NCBI GenBank assembly: GCA_003833075.1
Contig: RIAY01000012.1
Coordinates: 38,958-102,957 of the forward strand
Origin: Muribaculaceae bacterium Isolate-036 (Harlan)
GTDB lineage: Bacteria > Bacteroidota > Bacteroidia > Bacteroidales > Muribaculaceae
Direction: 5' to 3'
Length of the DNA stretch: 64,000 bases
Positions 13,851-23,921 of the stretch are shown one piece after another. The translations under genes were made by a program, and so were the position numbers. Position 1 is the first letter of the stretch, and every line of letters starts with the position of its first letter. A model generated the notes under the pieces. It was given only the letters and a program-made list of their open reading frames with translations. It was not told the origin of the DNA and searched no databases.

Positions 13851-15281
13851 TTATTTCTTTTCTTTGGCTACAGCTGACTTTCCGGCTGCTGCTTTTTTGA
13901 CTGCTGCTTTATTGGCAGCAGTCTTTTTGGCGGGGGCTTTCTTCGCCGGTTTCTCTTCCACCTCAATCAGATTCTCTTCACGATTCTCCATATCTGTGCG
14001 CAGAGAGGTCACTTCTTTCTTCAGCGATGTGATCTCGTCCGCCTGGTTACGGATAGTGAGCAGAAGGGAATTAAGCTCTTCATTATCTATAGATTCAGGA
14101 TATTGCTCTTCTACACGAACAAGGAAGTCGGCAAGCACATTCATATAATTGGTAAATGCGGCAAACGGCGAGTCATATGGACTGAAGGCGGCATGAGATG
14201 CGCCATCCGCCATATTCTTAGTGCTCATGTAATAGAAATGGTCACTGCTCTGCAGATATTCCCAATCCTGTTTAAGACGACGATCCTGGCAAAGACTAAC
14301 CCTCTCGGCTACGGCATAAAGCTTGCGCAATGCCTCTCTCTGCAATTCGTTACCTTTCCATGCCGAAACATCGCGAGCCTCGTCAATACCGGAAATAGGA
14401 TAAGGAATAGAAAGCTCGTCTACCGGCTTAAGCTTCGCCACAGCCTCCGAAGGTGTGGTGAACTGTATTCCTTTCTCCTTGCCGAACATCGGAAGTGCCT
14501 TCATGAACTCGAAGATACCGGTGCCGGCAGGAAGAAACGAACCGAATGTATCCATGCTCATCAACAGGTTCACCACCTGCTCCTCTTCCGGAAGAGACGC
14601 TATCCAGTTGACATACTTGTCGGCGGTCAACGGATACTCATCCCATTCCGGATTGTTGAAGTTCATAGAGATATCATCTGCAAGTTTATCGTTGGTAAGA
14701 AGTAGCTTGAGATCAGGCGCCGTGCATGCACGGTACACATAATTCGGAGATTTCCAGCCAAGAATATGCTTGGCGCCATCGGTCAGTGTTGTCTTGAAAC
14801 CCATTGACGCAACCATCATGGCAATCTCGTCATCATAGATAAGTTCAGTGTTGGCGAACACCTTGGGTTTCTGTCCGAAAAGACGATATATAAGGTCGTC
14901 ATGAGCCTTTACCTCACGCATGAATTCCTCCGGATCCTCAAGAGAAGCGAGCGAATGCGAATACGTGCCCGACAAAAATTCGACACATCCGGTTTCAGAA
15001 AGCTGTCGAAGTTTATCGATATATTCAGGCACATACATCTGTAATTGCTCGATTGCTGTGCCAGATATGCTTATCGCAAACTTAAACTCCCTGTTGCTTT
15101 GTTGAATCATGTCAAGCAGAGTGTCTGCCATAGGTATATATGAATTCTGCGCGACACGGGTGATAATCTCGTCATCGGCAAAATCATCGTAATAATAATG
15201 GTCGTTGCCAATATCGAAAAATCTATAACGTTTCAGACGATATGGCTGATGTATCTTGAAATAGAAGCAAACTGACTTCAT
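13851..15281 (-). CDS. Glycoside hydrolase family 57 alpha-glucan enzyme
   Basis: A 476-residue GH57 protein (alpha-amylase or 4-alpha-glucanotransferase-like), last gene of a three-gene alpha-glucan operon. Seen: the N-terminal GH57 motif with FKIHQPYRLKRYRFF (conserved His-Gln-Pro), CVEFLSGTYSHSLASL, the KVFANTELIYDDEIA motif whose Glu is the likely nucleophile, and the later NLLMSMDTFG motif whose Asp is the likely acid/base. It lies 36 bp after the glycosyltransferase gene. The final 45 residues are unusual: after an acidic coiled coil the chain becomes Lys/Ala/Pro-rich (KPAKKAPAKKTAANKAAVKK), like eukaryotic histone H1 tails. The catalytic domain is complete without this tail. No signal peptide, so cytoplasmic. 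Confidence 0.9.
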   Translation of the reverse strand: MKSVCFYFKIHQPYRLKRYRFFDIGNDHYYYDDFADDEIITRVAQNSYIPMADTLLDMIQQSNREFKFAISISGTAIEQLQMYVPEYIDKLRQLSETGCVEFLSGTYSHSLASLEDPEEFMREVKAHDDLIYRLFGQKPKVFANTELIYDDEIAMMVASMGFKTTLTDGAKHILGWKSPNYVYRACTAPDLKLLLTNDKLADDISMNFNNPEWDEYPLTADKYVNWIASLPEEEQVVNLLMSMDTFGSFLPAGTGIFEFMKALPMFGKEKGIQFTTPSEAVAKLKPVDELSIPYPISGIDEARDVSAWKGNELQREALRKLYAVAERVSLCQDRRLKQDWEYLQSSDHFYYMSTKNMADGASHAAFSPYDSPFAAFTNYMNVLADFLVRVEEQYPESIDNEELNSLLLTIRNQADEITSLKKEVTSLRTDMENREENLIEVEEKPAKKAPAKKTAANKAAVKKAAAGKSAVAKEKK

Positions 15282-15317
15282 CTTTTTTATTTTTATTGGT
15301 AAATTCTTTGATGTTGA

Positions 15318-16583
15318 CTATCTCCGCGAAGCTATAACCTGATTGTAAATATCAATAACTTTCTTACCCGCTTTTTCCCATGTGATCTGATGTATCTCCT
15401 CGATACCTTTGTCACGCAGTTCGCTGTGTAGCGCAGGGTAGGATACCAGCGCATGCATCGCGTCTGCCATAGCATCGATATCCCAGTAATCCATCTTGAT
15501 CACATTGTCGAGAATCTCGGCGCAGCCGCTCTGCTTGGAAATTATGGATGGCACCCCCATTTCCATCGCCTCAAGCGGCGATATACCGAACGGCTCGGAC
15601 ACCGAAGGCATCACATAGACATCGGAATCGCGAAACATCTGATATACATCCTTTCCGCGCAGGAATCCGGTAAAATGGAATCTGTCTGCTATATTCCTCT
15701 TGGCGGCAAGACGGATCATTGCCGCTTCCATGTCGCCTCCGCCTGCCATCACAAACCGCACCTTCTTGTTTTTCTGAAGCACCTTGGCGGCGGCCTCCAC
15801 GAAATATTCAGGTCCTTTCTGCATCGTGATGCGACCGAGGAAAGTAATCACCTTGTCTTTACCTTCACGGCGTTTCAGATTAAGAAGTTCATCGCTGAGC
15901 GGGATGACCGCGTTGTGGACAGTAGTGACTTTCGCCGGATCAATGCCATATTTGTCTATAACCGTTCTGCGGGTCAGATCCGAAACCGTTATGATATGGT
16001 CGGCGTTATTCATGCCGTCTTTCTCTATTCCGAACACCGTAGGATTCGGCTTCCCTCTGGAACGGTCGAATTCCGATGCATGCACATGTATCACCAGAGG
16101 TTTGCCGGTAACGTTTTTGGCATGTATTCCCGCCGGATAAGTGAGCCAGTCATGAGAATGAATCACATCGCAGGGGACCGTGCGCGCAATCACTCCGGCA
16201 ACTATCGAATAATTGTTGATCTCTTCGAGGATATTGTCAGGATAGCGGCCTGAGAACTCGATGCAACCGAGATCATTGAGACGCATATAATTGAAATCGG
16301 CATAAATATGGTCTCGCAGATCAAAATACATCTGGGGATACATAACATTGCCTATGCGCCCCTGAACATAGTCCCAGTTCACATCACGCCAGGCGACGGG
16401 GGTGTTGCACGCTCCTATTATATTGGCGAAACCTTTCTCTTCATCGCCCCAGGGCTTGGGAATAACGAAGGAAATCTCCATATCGCCGTTGGCATGCATG
16501 CCCTTTGTCAGACCATAGCTTGCTGTTCCCAATCCTCCAAGGATATGGGGTGGAAACTCCCATCCAAACATTAATGCTTTCAT
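15318..16583 (-). CDS. Glycosyltransferase family 4 (glycogen-synthase-like)
   Basis: A 421-residue GT-B-fold glycosyltransferase. N-terminal half: LMFGWEFPPHILGGLGTASY, the acceptor-side glycine loop typical of glycogen/starch-synthase-like enzymes, and CDVIHSHDWLTYPAG. C-terminal half: TFLGRITMQKGPEYFVEAA and the donor-binding EPFGISPLEAMEMGVP motif with the conserved Glu. The chain is shorter than classical GlgA and fits the GT4 enzyme found in Bacteroides next to GH57 and a debranching enzyme. Its likely role is elongation of intracellular glycogen from a nucleotide-sugar donor (inference from family and operon). It begins 3 bp after the debranching-enzyme stop, indicating tight coupling. 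Confidence 0.9.
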   Translation of the reverse strand: MKALMFGWEFPPHILGGLGTASYGLTKGMHANGDMEISFVIPKPWGDEEKGFANIIGACNTPVAWRDVNWDYVQGRIGNVMYPQMYFDLRDHIYADFNYMRLNDLGCIEFSGRYPDNILEEINNYSIVAGVIARTVPCDVIHSHDWLTYPAGIHAKNVTGKPLVIHVHASEFDRSRGKPNPTVFGIEKDGMNNADHIITVSDLTRRTVIDKYGIDPAKVTTVHNAVIPLSDELLNLKRREGKDKVITFLGRITMQKGPEYFVEAAAKVLQKNKKVRFVMAGGGDMEAAMIRLAAKRNIADRFHFTGFLRGKDVYQMFRDSDVYVMPSVSEPFGISPLEAMEMGVPSIISKQSGCAEILDNVIKMDYWDIDAMADAMHALVSYPALHSELRDKGIEEIHQITWEKAGKKVIDIYNQVIASRR

Positions 16584-16586
16584 CTG

Positions 16587-18551
16587 TTATTCACTTTGAG
16601 CGGTTAGAAGTTTTGTCATTTGTTTCACGGTCTTTATCGTTCGCAGAATCTCACCCACGTTTTTTGCCGTGCTCACGGCTCCGCGACCCGTATAGGGAGG
16701 ATTGCCGTCATACATCTCCGAAAGAGAACCGATGCAGCCTTCGGTCATTTCATCCTCATATCCAATAAGCATTCTTTCGATAAATGAAAGACCCGACAGT
16801 CCGAAAACCTTGAAATAGGCATCTGCATAGAATCCGAAAAGCCATGGACGCGCCGGACCGAGATGAACCGCATATTCACGCTCTGTCGGATTGCCTACAT
16901 ATGTGGGATTATAGGCGAAGCTTTGGGGACTCAGCGAGCGCAATCCTTTTGGGGTTAGCAACTCGCGCGTGCACAGGTCAAGAACTCCTTTGCGCTGGCG
17001 GCGGTCAAGCGGCGAATATTCCAGACCGATTGCTATCGCGAGATTCGGACGCACTTCGAGGTCGGTGTAACTGCCGTTGACATAATCATACAGATAACCG
17101 TAATCGTTCAGGAATGTATCCAGAAACGAAAGTTTTATTTTTTCCGCAAGCGACGCAAGCGACGCCACATAAGCCTCTTCTCCCTTTTCGTTTTCATACA
17201 GGGAAATCAGGAATTTCACTGCATTATACCAGAGTGCGTTAAATTCAAGTATATATCCTGTACGTGGAATTATCGGCTGACCGTTGATCGATGCTGAAAG
17301 CCATGTCACAGGCGTGTTCTGCCCGTTTGATGACACAAGTCCGTTATGGTTGAGCTTAAGGTTGCGGATTTTCTCACCCCTGATATCCTCTACAAGACGA
17401 CGCACCGATGCTCCATAACGCTTGCGACATTCATTCGAATCCGTGTGACGACGAAATTGCTGTATCGCCCATATGGTCCACAACGGTATGTCGGGAAGAT
17501 CGATCTCACCTATTGTCGGATCTTTCTCACCCTTGTCTATGAACCGGAACAATGCGCTGAGGAATGTGTCAAGTATCTCGAAATAATCTTCTTCATGGTT
17601 TATGGCGAGAGTGCAGCCGGGAAGAGAGATCAACTCATCACGGGCACGGACATTATACCAGGGATAGCCTGCCATGATATATGTGCCGCTGTCTTTTTTG
17701 AGATAAAACTGTTTGGCTGAATTTTTAAGACAATTGAAGAAGCTTGTGCGGCATGTGCGCGTTGTCAGTTCTCCGTCATATGTCTTCTCGAATTTCTTGG
17801 GGTCACATTCATACGTAGACGCAGAGAAAATAATCGATTCCCCCTTCTTTATAGGCAATTCGAAATATCCGGGCACCCAGAGATCCTCCTTATAGGGAAT
17901 CCCCCTGACTTTATCTTTTGTATATTCTATTCCTTTATACCAGTGCCCCTCGTTGATCCACTCGACAGGCTTGCTGAACTGCATGAACAATTCAGGATAA
18001 CCGCTGTAAAGACACGTTGAGACTCCGTTGTGTGTCAGTCTGACATCCTTGTTGATCGCATCGTTTTCAACACAAAGATCATTCGCATTGCGGAAAGCAA
18101 GCATCGGGCGGAAACGCAACGTCGTTGGCGAATGAGCCTCCACGAGGGTATATTTTATGAGTATGCGGTTCTCATGCGAGATAAACACTTTCTCTTTTGT
18201 CAGCACAACACCTCCCACGCGGAATGTCATTACAGGGACATTCTCGCAATTGAACTCGCGGATGTATTTGTGACCGTTGGGACTGAAAACATTGTCACCA
18301 TACTGATGTAGCCCAAGATTGAAGGAGGCTCCGTGCTGGATTACCGACTCATCGAGAGATGACAACAGCACATGCGCCTTGTCGTCCATCTCCGGAATCG
18401 GTATCACGAGAAGACCATGCTGCTTGCGCGTGTTGCAACCTACGATGGTCGTGCAGTGATAAGCCCCCGACTTATTGGTGCGTAGCATCTCCTTGGGAAG
18501 ACTCTGCTCCAGATTGATCATCAGGTTCTTGTCAAACTTAAGATAGCTCAT
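16587..18551 (-). CDS. Glycogen debranching enzyme (amylo-alpha-1,6-glucosidase, GH133 type)
   Basis: A 654-residue cytoplasmic protein, first gene of the alpha-glucan operon. The N-terminal half is the GDE_N domain (NLEQSLPKEMLRTNKSGAYH, then TIVGCNTRKQHGLLVIPIP). The C-terminal half is an alpha/alpha-barrel of the archaeal-type debranching family, with GYPWYNVRARDELISLPG, IPLWTIWAIQQFRR, WLSASINGQPIIPRTGY, LEFNALWYNA and the late RPNLAIAIGLEYSPL. These enzymes hydrolyse alpha-1,6 branch points, so with the GT4 and GH57 genes the operon can build and remodel glycogen. A candidate promoter lies about 140 bp upstream (18687-18718); the rest of the 357-bp upstream gap holds only the nuo terminator. 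Confidence 0.92.
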   Translation of the reverse strand: MSYLKFDKNLMINLEQSLPKEMLRTNKSGAYHCTTIVGCNTRKQHGLLVIPIPEMDDKAHVLLSSLDESVIQHGASFNLGLHQYGDNVFSPNGHKYIREFNCENVPVMTFRVGGVVLTKEKVFISHENRILIKYTLVEAHSPTTLRFRPMLAFRNANDLCVENDAINKDVRLTHNGVSTCLYSGYPELFMQFSKPVEWINEGHWYKGIEYTKDKVRGIPYKEDLWVPGYFELPIKKGESIIFSASTYECDPKKFEKTYDGELTTRTCRTSFFNCLKNSAKQFYLKKDSGTYIMAGYPWYNVRARDELISLPGCTLAINHEEDYFEILDTFLSALFRFIDKGEKDPTIGEIDLPDIPLWTIWAIQQFRRHTDSNECRKRYGASVRRLVEDIRGEKIRNLKLNHNGLVSSNGQNTPVTWLSASINGQPIIPRTGYILEFNALWYNAVKFLISLYENEKGEEAYVASLASLAEKIKLSFLDTFLNDYGYLYDYVNGSYTDLEVRPNLAIAIGLEYSPLDRRQRKGVLDLCTRELLTPKGLRSLSPQSFAYNPTYVGNPTEREYAVHLGPARPWLFGFYADAYFKVFGLSGLSFIERMLIGYEDEMTEGCIGSLSEMYDGNPPYTGRGAVSTAKNVGEILRTIKTVKQMTKLLTAQSE

Positions 18552-18686
18552 GACATAAATTGATTATGCGGGTTATAATTTTCACTCCAGTTATTTTACA
18601 CTATAGTTATCATCGAAGCCGAGGAGGGTAATGCCAGGGTGATAAAAAAAACAATATCGTATAAAAACATTTGTACCGTTATTCCA

Positions 18687-18718
18687 CAAAGTTACTTCAT
18701 ACTTTCAACAATTGCAAG
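18687..18718 (-). promoter_or_regulatory. Candidate promoter of the glycogen operon
   Basis: Minus strand: TAACTTTG (18694-18687) is a consensus -7 box. A partial -33 box CTTG (18718-18715) stands 20 bases upstream. The implied leader is about 130 bases. Confidence 0.45.
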
Positions 18719-18810
18719 CAACGTTTGTATGTTTAATAATATAATTTCACAACGTACAACATTTTTTACACATTTCGCTTAATTTTCACCACCCACGCAA
18801 TTCTTATTAT

Positions 18811-18858
18811 AAAAATCAGAGACACAGCGCGTAGTGACGCGCTGTGTCTCTGATTTTT
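18811..18858 (-). terminator. Terminator at the end of the nuo-atp gene run
   Basis: Perfect 22-bp arms 18811-18832 and 18837-18858 around loop AGTG; the core is GACACAGCGCG. Runs of A at the left arm end and T at the right make it work in both directions. It lies 50 bp after the nuoN stop and is the only strong hairpin seen between nuoA and this point. Confidence 0.9.
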
Positions 18859-18908
18859 TTAAACCTTTGATCCCCGGGTCAGAAATATCCGGGAATTTGG
18901 AAGATGTC

Positions 18909-20351
18909 TTATCCGAGAACCGCCTTGTAGCAGTATTCATATACATATGGCACAAGTCCCGCAAATATAATACCTGCAACGCAGATCCACAATGCAAGCT
19001 TCTCACCGATTGCGCTCTTGAAGCTTTCGACTTTAGCCTCGCCGGGCTTTATCCAGATTGCCTTTACAACCAACAGATAATAATAAAGCGAGATGATTGT
19101 GTTGATCAACGCTATCAGGACGAGCATATAAAGAGCCATCGAGCCTGTCGAGGTTACAGCTGTGAAGATAAGTATCTTGCTGAAGAACCCTGCGAAAGGA
19201 GGAATACCGGCAAGTGAGAACATAGCCAGTGTCATCGCGAACGAAAGCCAGGGGTTCGTCTTGTGCAGTCCGTCATAATCATCCATTGAGAGCTTGCCTG
19301 TATTGTTCTCGATGCTTGAGATTACGGCAAACGCGCCAAGGTTGCTGACAATATACACCAGAATATAGAACATCATGGATGCAAGACCGATCCCTCCTGC
19401 CATTACGCCGAGCATGATGTATCCAGCCTGAGAGATTGATGAGAACGCCATAAAGCGCTTCATGTTCTTCTGACGGATCGCGAACAGGTTACCAACGGTT
19501 ATTGTGACAATGATGACACCATACATCATCCATTCCCACATGTGTTCGAAAAGCTGACCGAACGCATGAACGAAAATAACGAAGAACGCGAAAGCTGCCG
19601 CACCTTTTGAAATTACCGAGAGATAACTTGTGATGGCTGTCGGCGCGCCCTGATAAACATCGGCTGTCCAGAGATGGAAGGGAACAAGCGAAAGCTTGAA
19701 ACCGATACCTGCTATCATGAAGGCGATTGCCGCTATCAGAAGTCCGCTGTATTCTCCCGCAATCACATTGTTCCGAATATCATCGAAATAAAGTGAACCG
19801 CCTGAGAATGCATAGACAAACGACAGACCCATCAATAGAATTGCTGATGAGAACACTGCTGTCAGAATGTATTTTGCAGCTGCCTCATGGCTCTCGTAAT
19901 GCTTCTTATTGAAAGCTACGAGTGCCGCGAGCGGAAGTGACGCCGACTCAAGTCCGATTATGAAGAGAAGGAAATGACGGGCGGAAATCATAAGATACAT
20001 TCCGAAGAGCGTAACGAGCAGAAGTTCATAGAACTCACCCTTGCGGATTGCCACCTCGTCACTCTCTACCCACTTTGCAGACTGCAGGAAAACGATAAAC
20101 ACTCCGACATTCAGAATCGCTTTCATGGCTTTGCATGCTGTGTCGTTGACATACATGCCGCCGAACACCTCCATATCGCACGACGGTATGATCCATATGG
20201 CTACGGTTGCCAGACCGAACAGCACTGTCGTCAAGGGCGTGAGGATGCGCTTTGCGCCATCTCCCGAAAATGTGTCGAAAAGAAACACTACCAGGAAAAG
20301 ACCCAGAATTATTAGTTCGGGCAACATTGCCCCAAATTGTGAATAATCCAT
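18909..20351 (-). CDS. nuoN: NADH-quinone oxidoreductase subunit N
   Basis: A 480-residue Mrp-antiporter-like proton-channel subunit of complex I, with about 14 membrane helices. Typical stretches: ISARHFLLFIIGLESASLPL (a broken-helix entry containing the key Glu), FHLWTADVYQGAPTAITSYL, and MKRFMAFSSISQAGYIMLGV (conserved Lys/Arg and His-equivalent region). Length is close to the usual 480. It is the last gene of the run; the strong hairpin at 18811-18858 follows 50 bp downstream. It begins 51 bp after nuoM. Confidence 0.97.
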   Translation of the reverse strand: MDYSQFGAMLPELIILGLFLVVFLFDTFSGDGAKRILTPLTTVLFGLATVAIWIIPSCDMEVFGGMYVNDTACKAMKAILNVGVFIVFLQSAKWVESDEVAIRKGEFYELLLVTLFGMYLMISARHFLLFIIGLESASLPLAALVAFNKKHYESHEAAAKYILTAVFSSAILLMGLSFVYAFSGGSLYFDDIRNNVIAGEYSGLLIAAIAFMIAGIGFKLSLVPFHLWTADVYQGAPTAITSYLSVISKGAAAFAFFVIFVHAFGQLFEHMWEWMMYGVIIVTITVGNLFAIRQKNMKRFMAFSSISQAGYIMLGVMAGGIGLASMMFYILVYIVSNLGAFAVISSIENNTGKLSMDDYDGLHKTNPWLSFAMTLAMFSLAGIPPFAGFFSKILIFTAVTSTGSMALYMLVLIALINTIISLYYYLLVVKAIWIKPGEAKVESFKSAIGEKLALWICVAGIIFAGLVPYVYEYCYKAVLG

Positions 20352-20402
20352 TTTTATTGTTGTGCTTTACTCTGTTTCTAAAAGTTTTGCATATTCACTT
20401 TG

Positions 20403-21917
20403 TCAAAGCGCGTTCTGAAGCGCATTGATTATCGGAGCAAAACTATGTTGGATTGTCTCGTTTATCCAGTTGGGGAAGAAACCTATTCCCGCCAGACACA
20501 CTATGAGTGTCACGGTCGACAGTCGTTCCCACCAGCTGGCGTCAGAAAGCTTGAGATGATGCTCGTCGTGCACGGGACCGAGAACAAGCTTGCCGACTAC
20601 CCTGAGGATATAGACTGCTGTTATGACGATCGACGTTGTAGCGGCGATTACGAAAATACGGTGGAACATGTCATCGTTTTCGAACGCACCGAAGAAAATC
20701 GTCATCTCGGCTACGAAACCAGACATACCCGGCAGACCGAGTGATGCGAAACCGGCGATCATATAGCAGACTCCCAGATATGGCATGATTTTCATAAGAC
20801 CTCCCATCTCGCGTATGTCGCGTGTGTGTGTCCTTCCGTAAATCATACCGATAAGGGCAAAGAAAAGTGCCGTCATCAGACCGTGTGAAAGCATCTGAAG
20901 TATACCTCCGGTCATTGCGGTGGTGTTAAGCATAAGGATTGCGAAAAGCACCATACCGCAGTGTGACACTGACGAATATGCATTGATATATTTGAGGTCT
21001 GTCTGAACGCATGCGGAGAAAGCTCCATACACTACGCTGATACCCGTAAGGATGATGAAGATCCACGCAAGTTCCTGCGCTGCCTGGGGACAAAGGAATA
21101 TGGCAATGCGGAAACAGCCGTAACCACCGAGCTTCATAAGCACGCCGGCATGAAGCATCGACACTGCTGTCGGCGCGCAGGCGTGACCGTCGGGACTCCA
21201 GGTGTGGAAGGGGAACATAGCGCCAAGCACACCGAAACCTACGAATGTGAAACAGAAGAGGAGACGCTGCCAGCTCGGATCAATTGCCGAGTTATGTGAG
21301 ATCTCAAGTATATTCCATGTAAGCTCGCCTCCTTCTGGCGCACTGTGCCAGAAAATACCGAGAAGACCGAGCATAAGGAATGCGGAGCCTCCCATGAGCA
21401 TGAGCGTAAGCTTCATAGCCGAATATTCCTTGCGTCCCGTTCCCCACACTCCGATAAGGAGATACATCGGTATAAGAGCGACCTCATAGAACATGAACAT
21501 CGTGAACATGTCGATAGAGATAAAGAAGCCGAACACACCGGTTGAAAGAAGACAGAACCAGAGGAAGAAGTTCATGGGCAGCGGATCGATTTTCCACGAT
21601 GCGAATGTGCCCGCGAAAACGATTATTGCCGAAAGAAGAAGCATCAATACGGAGATGCCGTCGACACCTACCGCAAGATGGATATTGAGCGGTGCATACC
21701 ACATCCAGCTGCCAGTATAGAGCATCTCGGATGTGTCGCCGCCTGCGCGTAAGGCGAGGAAGTCCACGACAAGCCATATGGCCATTGCCAGCAGCACTGT
21801 CGATCCTGCGACCATCACCGTGCGGATTGCCTTCATATTGCTATTGCCGCAACATGCCAATCCTGCCATCATGATGACCGGGACTATTACAAACCAGATT
21901 AAGATATTTCCAAACAT
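20403..21917 (-). CDS. nuoM: NADH-quinone oxidoreductase subunit M
   Basis: A 504-residue antiporter-like subunit of complex I with about 14 membrane helices. Recognised by MFMFYEVALIPMYLLIGVWG (proton-path Glu), the FHTWSPDGHACAPTAVSMLH motif, VYGAFSACVQTDLKYINAYS (conserved Lys) and SSVSHCGMVLF. The membrane arm of complex I pumps protons through N, M and L while quinone is reduced at the junction with the peripheral arm. It begins 36 bp after nuoL. No abnormality is seen. Confidence 0.97.
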   Translation of the reverse strand: MFGNILIWFVIVPVIMMAGLACCGNSNMKAIRTVMVAGSTVLLAMAIWLVVDFLALRAGGDTSEMLYTGSWMWYAPLNIHLAVGVDGISVLMLLLSAIIVFAGTFASWKIDPLPMNFFLWFCLLSTGVFGFFISIDMFTMFMFYEVALIPMYLLIGVWGTGRKEYSAMKLTLMLMGGSAFLMLGLLGIFWHSAPEGGELTWNILEISHNSAIDPSWQRLLFCFTFVGFGVLGAMFPFHTWSPDGHACAPTAVSMLHAGVLMKLGGYGCFRIAIFLCPQAAQELAWIFIILTGISVVYGAFSACVQTDLKYINAYSSVSHCGMVLFAILMLNTTAMTGGILQMLSHGLMTALFFALIGMIYGRTHTRDIREMGGLMKIMPYLGVCYMIAGFASLGLPGMSGFVAEMTIFFGAFENDDMFHRIFVIAATTSIVITAVYILRVVGKLVLGPVHDEHHLKLSDASWWERLSTVTLIVCLAGIGFFPNWINETIQHSFAPIINALQNAL

Positions 21918-21953
21918 GATTTAATTGATATTTGCAATGCGATATGAAGTTAA

Positions 21954-23918
21954 TTATAATAAACAGATCCACGTGATGACCGCCAGAAGCACTGCGCCGA
22001 AGAAATACCAGAGCACGTAAGTCTGAACGCTTCCGTTCTGCATTCCTTTGATTCTGACAGAGAAGAACTGGGTCATCGCTGCGAGGGCATCCATAGTGCC
22101 GTCAATGATGTGACGGTCGAACCATGCTATAGCCTTGCAGATGCCGTTGAATATGATCTTATGGGTCACGAACATGTAGATCTCATCCCAATAGAAACGG
22201 CGGTTGGCAGCAGTCCAGAGTCCGGGAAGAGCAGCTTTCATGCGTGCGGGCTTGTCGTTCTTCTTCAGATACAGCCAGCCTGCGAATGCAATTGCTATCA
22301 GAGCCACAACGATACTTGTGACAGCAACCTGCATTTCAATGTGAATATGATATGGCTCGCGGTTCCATGTAACAAATTCGCCGAAAGGAATAAAACCTGA
22401 GAATATGCTTACAATAGCGAGGAATATCAACGGAAGTGACATCTGCCATGGAGCATCATGAGGACGATGTTCCTTGTAATGGGGATTCTCCTCCCACCAG
22501 AACACGCGGAAATACATGCGGAACATGTAGAATGCGGTCAGACCGGCAACCATTGTCATCCATGCTCCCCATATCCAGTTGTTGGCATACATTGCCGACA
22601 ACATCTCGTCTTTCGACCAGAATCCGGAGAGCGGGAAAATACCTGCGATAGCAAGACATCCGATGAGGAATGTCCAGTGAGTGATCGGCATATATTTGCG
22701 CATGCCGCCCATCTCGGTGTAATTGTTCGAATGCACGGCATGTATGAGGGCACCGGCTCCGAGGAAAAGAAGAGCCTTGAACATCGCATGAGTGAAGAGA
22801 TGGAACATCGATGCCATGTAGCCGAGACCATCATGGAGCTCAGGTCTTGCGACACCGAGTGAAACCATCATGAATGCGATCTGAGATATTGTGGAGAACG
22901 CGAGAATACGCTTGATGTCAATCTGGCAACATGCAACGACCGCCGCGTAGAATGCTGTTATCGCACCTACTACAGTGATGAATGTCAACGAGTCGGGAAC
23001 GATAAGATAAAGCGGGAAGAAACGCGCTACAAGATAAACACCCGCCACGACCATGGTCGCTGCGTGAATAAGCGCAGACACAGGTGTCGGACCTTCCATT
23101 GCATCGGGAAGCCAGATATGCAAAGGCATCATTGCCGACTTACCCATACCTCCCACGAAAATGAGAATCATCGCCCAGGTAAGCACGGAACCGCCGAGGA
23201 ATGTAGCACCTATGGTTGAAGCGAGCACATTCGAGGACTCTGAATTGAGCATGAGGAAGTTGAACGCCGATGCGCCGCCAAGAGGTCCGTCTGCCGGAGT
23301 CTGGGCAACAAAATATGAAAGAACCAGTATACCGATCAACATGAAGAGGTCGGCAAAACGGGTAACGATAAACGCTTTCTTCGATGCCGAGACAGCTGAC
23401 GGAAGTTTGTAGAAGAATCCTATGAGAAGGTAGGAAGACACACCCACAAGCTCCCAGAAAATGTACATCTGGAAAATGTTGGTTGCGACTACAAGTCCGA
23501 GCATTGAGAATGTGAAGAGCGAAAGGAATGCGTAATAACGCTGGAATCCCGGCTCATGCTCCATATATCCCCAGCTGTAGAGGTGAACCATAAACGAAAT
23601 TGTGGTGATGACAATGAGCATCATGGCACTGATAGGATCCAGAAGGAAACCTATGTTCACGACCATGCGTTCTGTAAACGCAAGCCATGTCACATCAAAA
23701 AGCTGAACCTGCTGGCGGATACCATCGGCTATAAATTCAGGATTTCCGCTGAAGAAATACGTGAACGCCACAGTATAAGCCATTGCAAGCAACGCGCCGT
23801 TGCCGCAGATACCTAAAACACCTGCAAGCTTGCGCGACATCTTGACACCGCCTATTCCCAAGATAAGGAACATTGTGAACGGCAGAGCCAGAATCAAAAT
23901 TGGAAGTGTAATGTCCAT
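21954..23918 (-). CDS. nuoL: NADH-quinone oxidoreductase subunit L
   Basis: A 654-residue subunit, the distal pump of the membrane arm. It shows the ND5 pattern: IYSWGYMEHEPGFQRYYAFL-like loop (here HLYSWGYMEHEPG), MYIFWELVGVSSYLLIGFFY with the essential Glu, FHLWLPDA-like motif (LHIWLPDAMEGPTPVSALIH), and CCQIDIKRILAFSTISQIAF. The C-terminal third carries the long lateral helix and a final membrane anchor (VLWYFFGAVLLAVITWICLL). Its start lies 3 bp after the nuoK stop, so the two genes are tightly coupled. Confidence 0.97.
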   Translation of the reverse strand: MDITLPILILALPFTMFLILGIGGVKMSRKLAGVLGICGNGALLAMAYTVAFTYFFSGNPEFIADGIRQQVQLFDVTWLAFTERMVVNIGFLLDPISAMMLIVITTISFMVHLYSWGYMEHEPGFQRYYAFLSLFTFSMLGLVVATNIFQMYIFWELVGVSSYLLIGFFYKLPSAVSASKKAFIVTRFADLFMLIGILVLSYFVAQTPADGPLGGASAFNFLMLNSESSNVLASTIGATFLGGSVLTWAMILIFVGGMGKSAMMPLHIWLPDAMEGPTPVSALIHAATMVVAGVYLVARFFPLYLIVPDSLTFITVVGAITAFYAAVVACCQIDIKRILAFSTISQIAFMMVSLGVARPELHDGLGYMASMFHLFTHAMFKALLFLGAGALIHAVHSNNYTEMGGMRKYMPITHWTFLIGCLAIAGIFPLSGFWSKDEMLSAMYANNWIWGAWMTMVAGLTAFYMFRMYFRVFWWEENPHYKEHRPHDAPWQMSLPLIFLAIVSIFSGFIPFGEFVTWNREPYHIHIEMQVAVTSIVVALIAIAFAGWLYLKKNDKPARMKAALPGLWTAANRRFYWDEIYMFVTHKIIFNGICKAIAWFDRHIIDGTMDALAAMTQFFSVRIKGMQNGSVQTYVLWYFFGAVLLAVITWICLL

Positions 23919-23921
23919 ATC

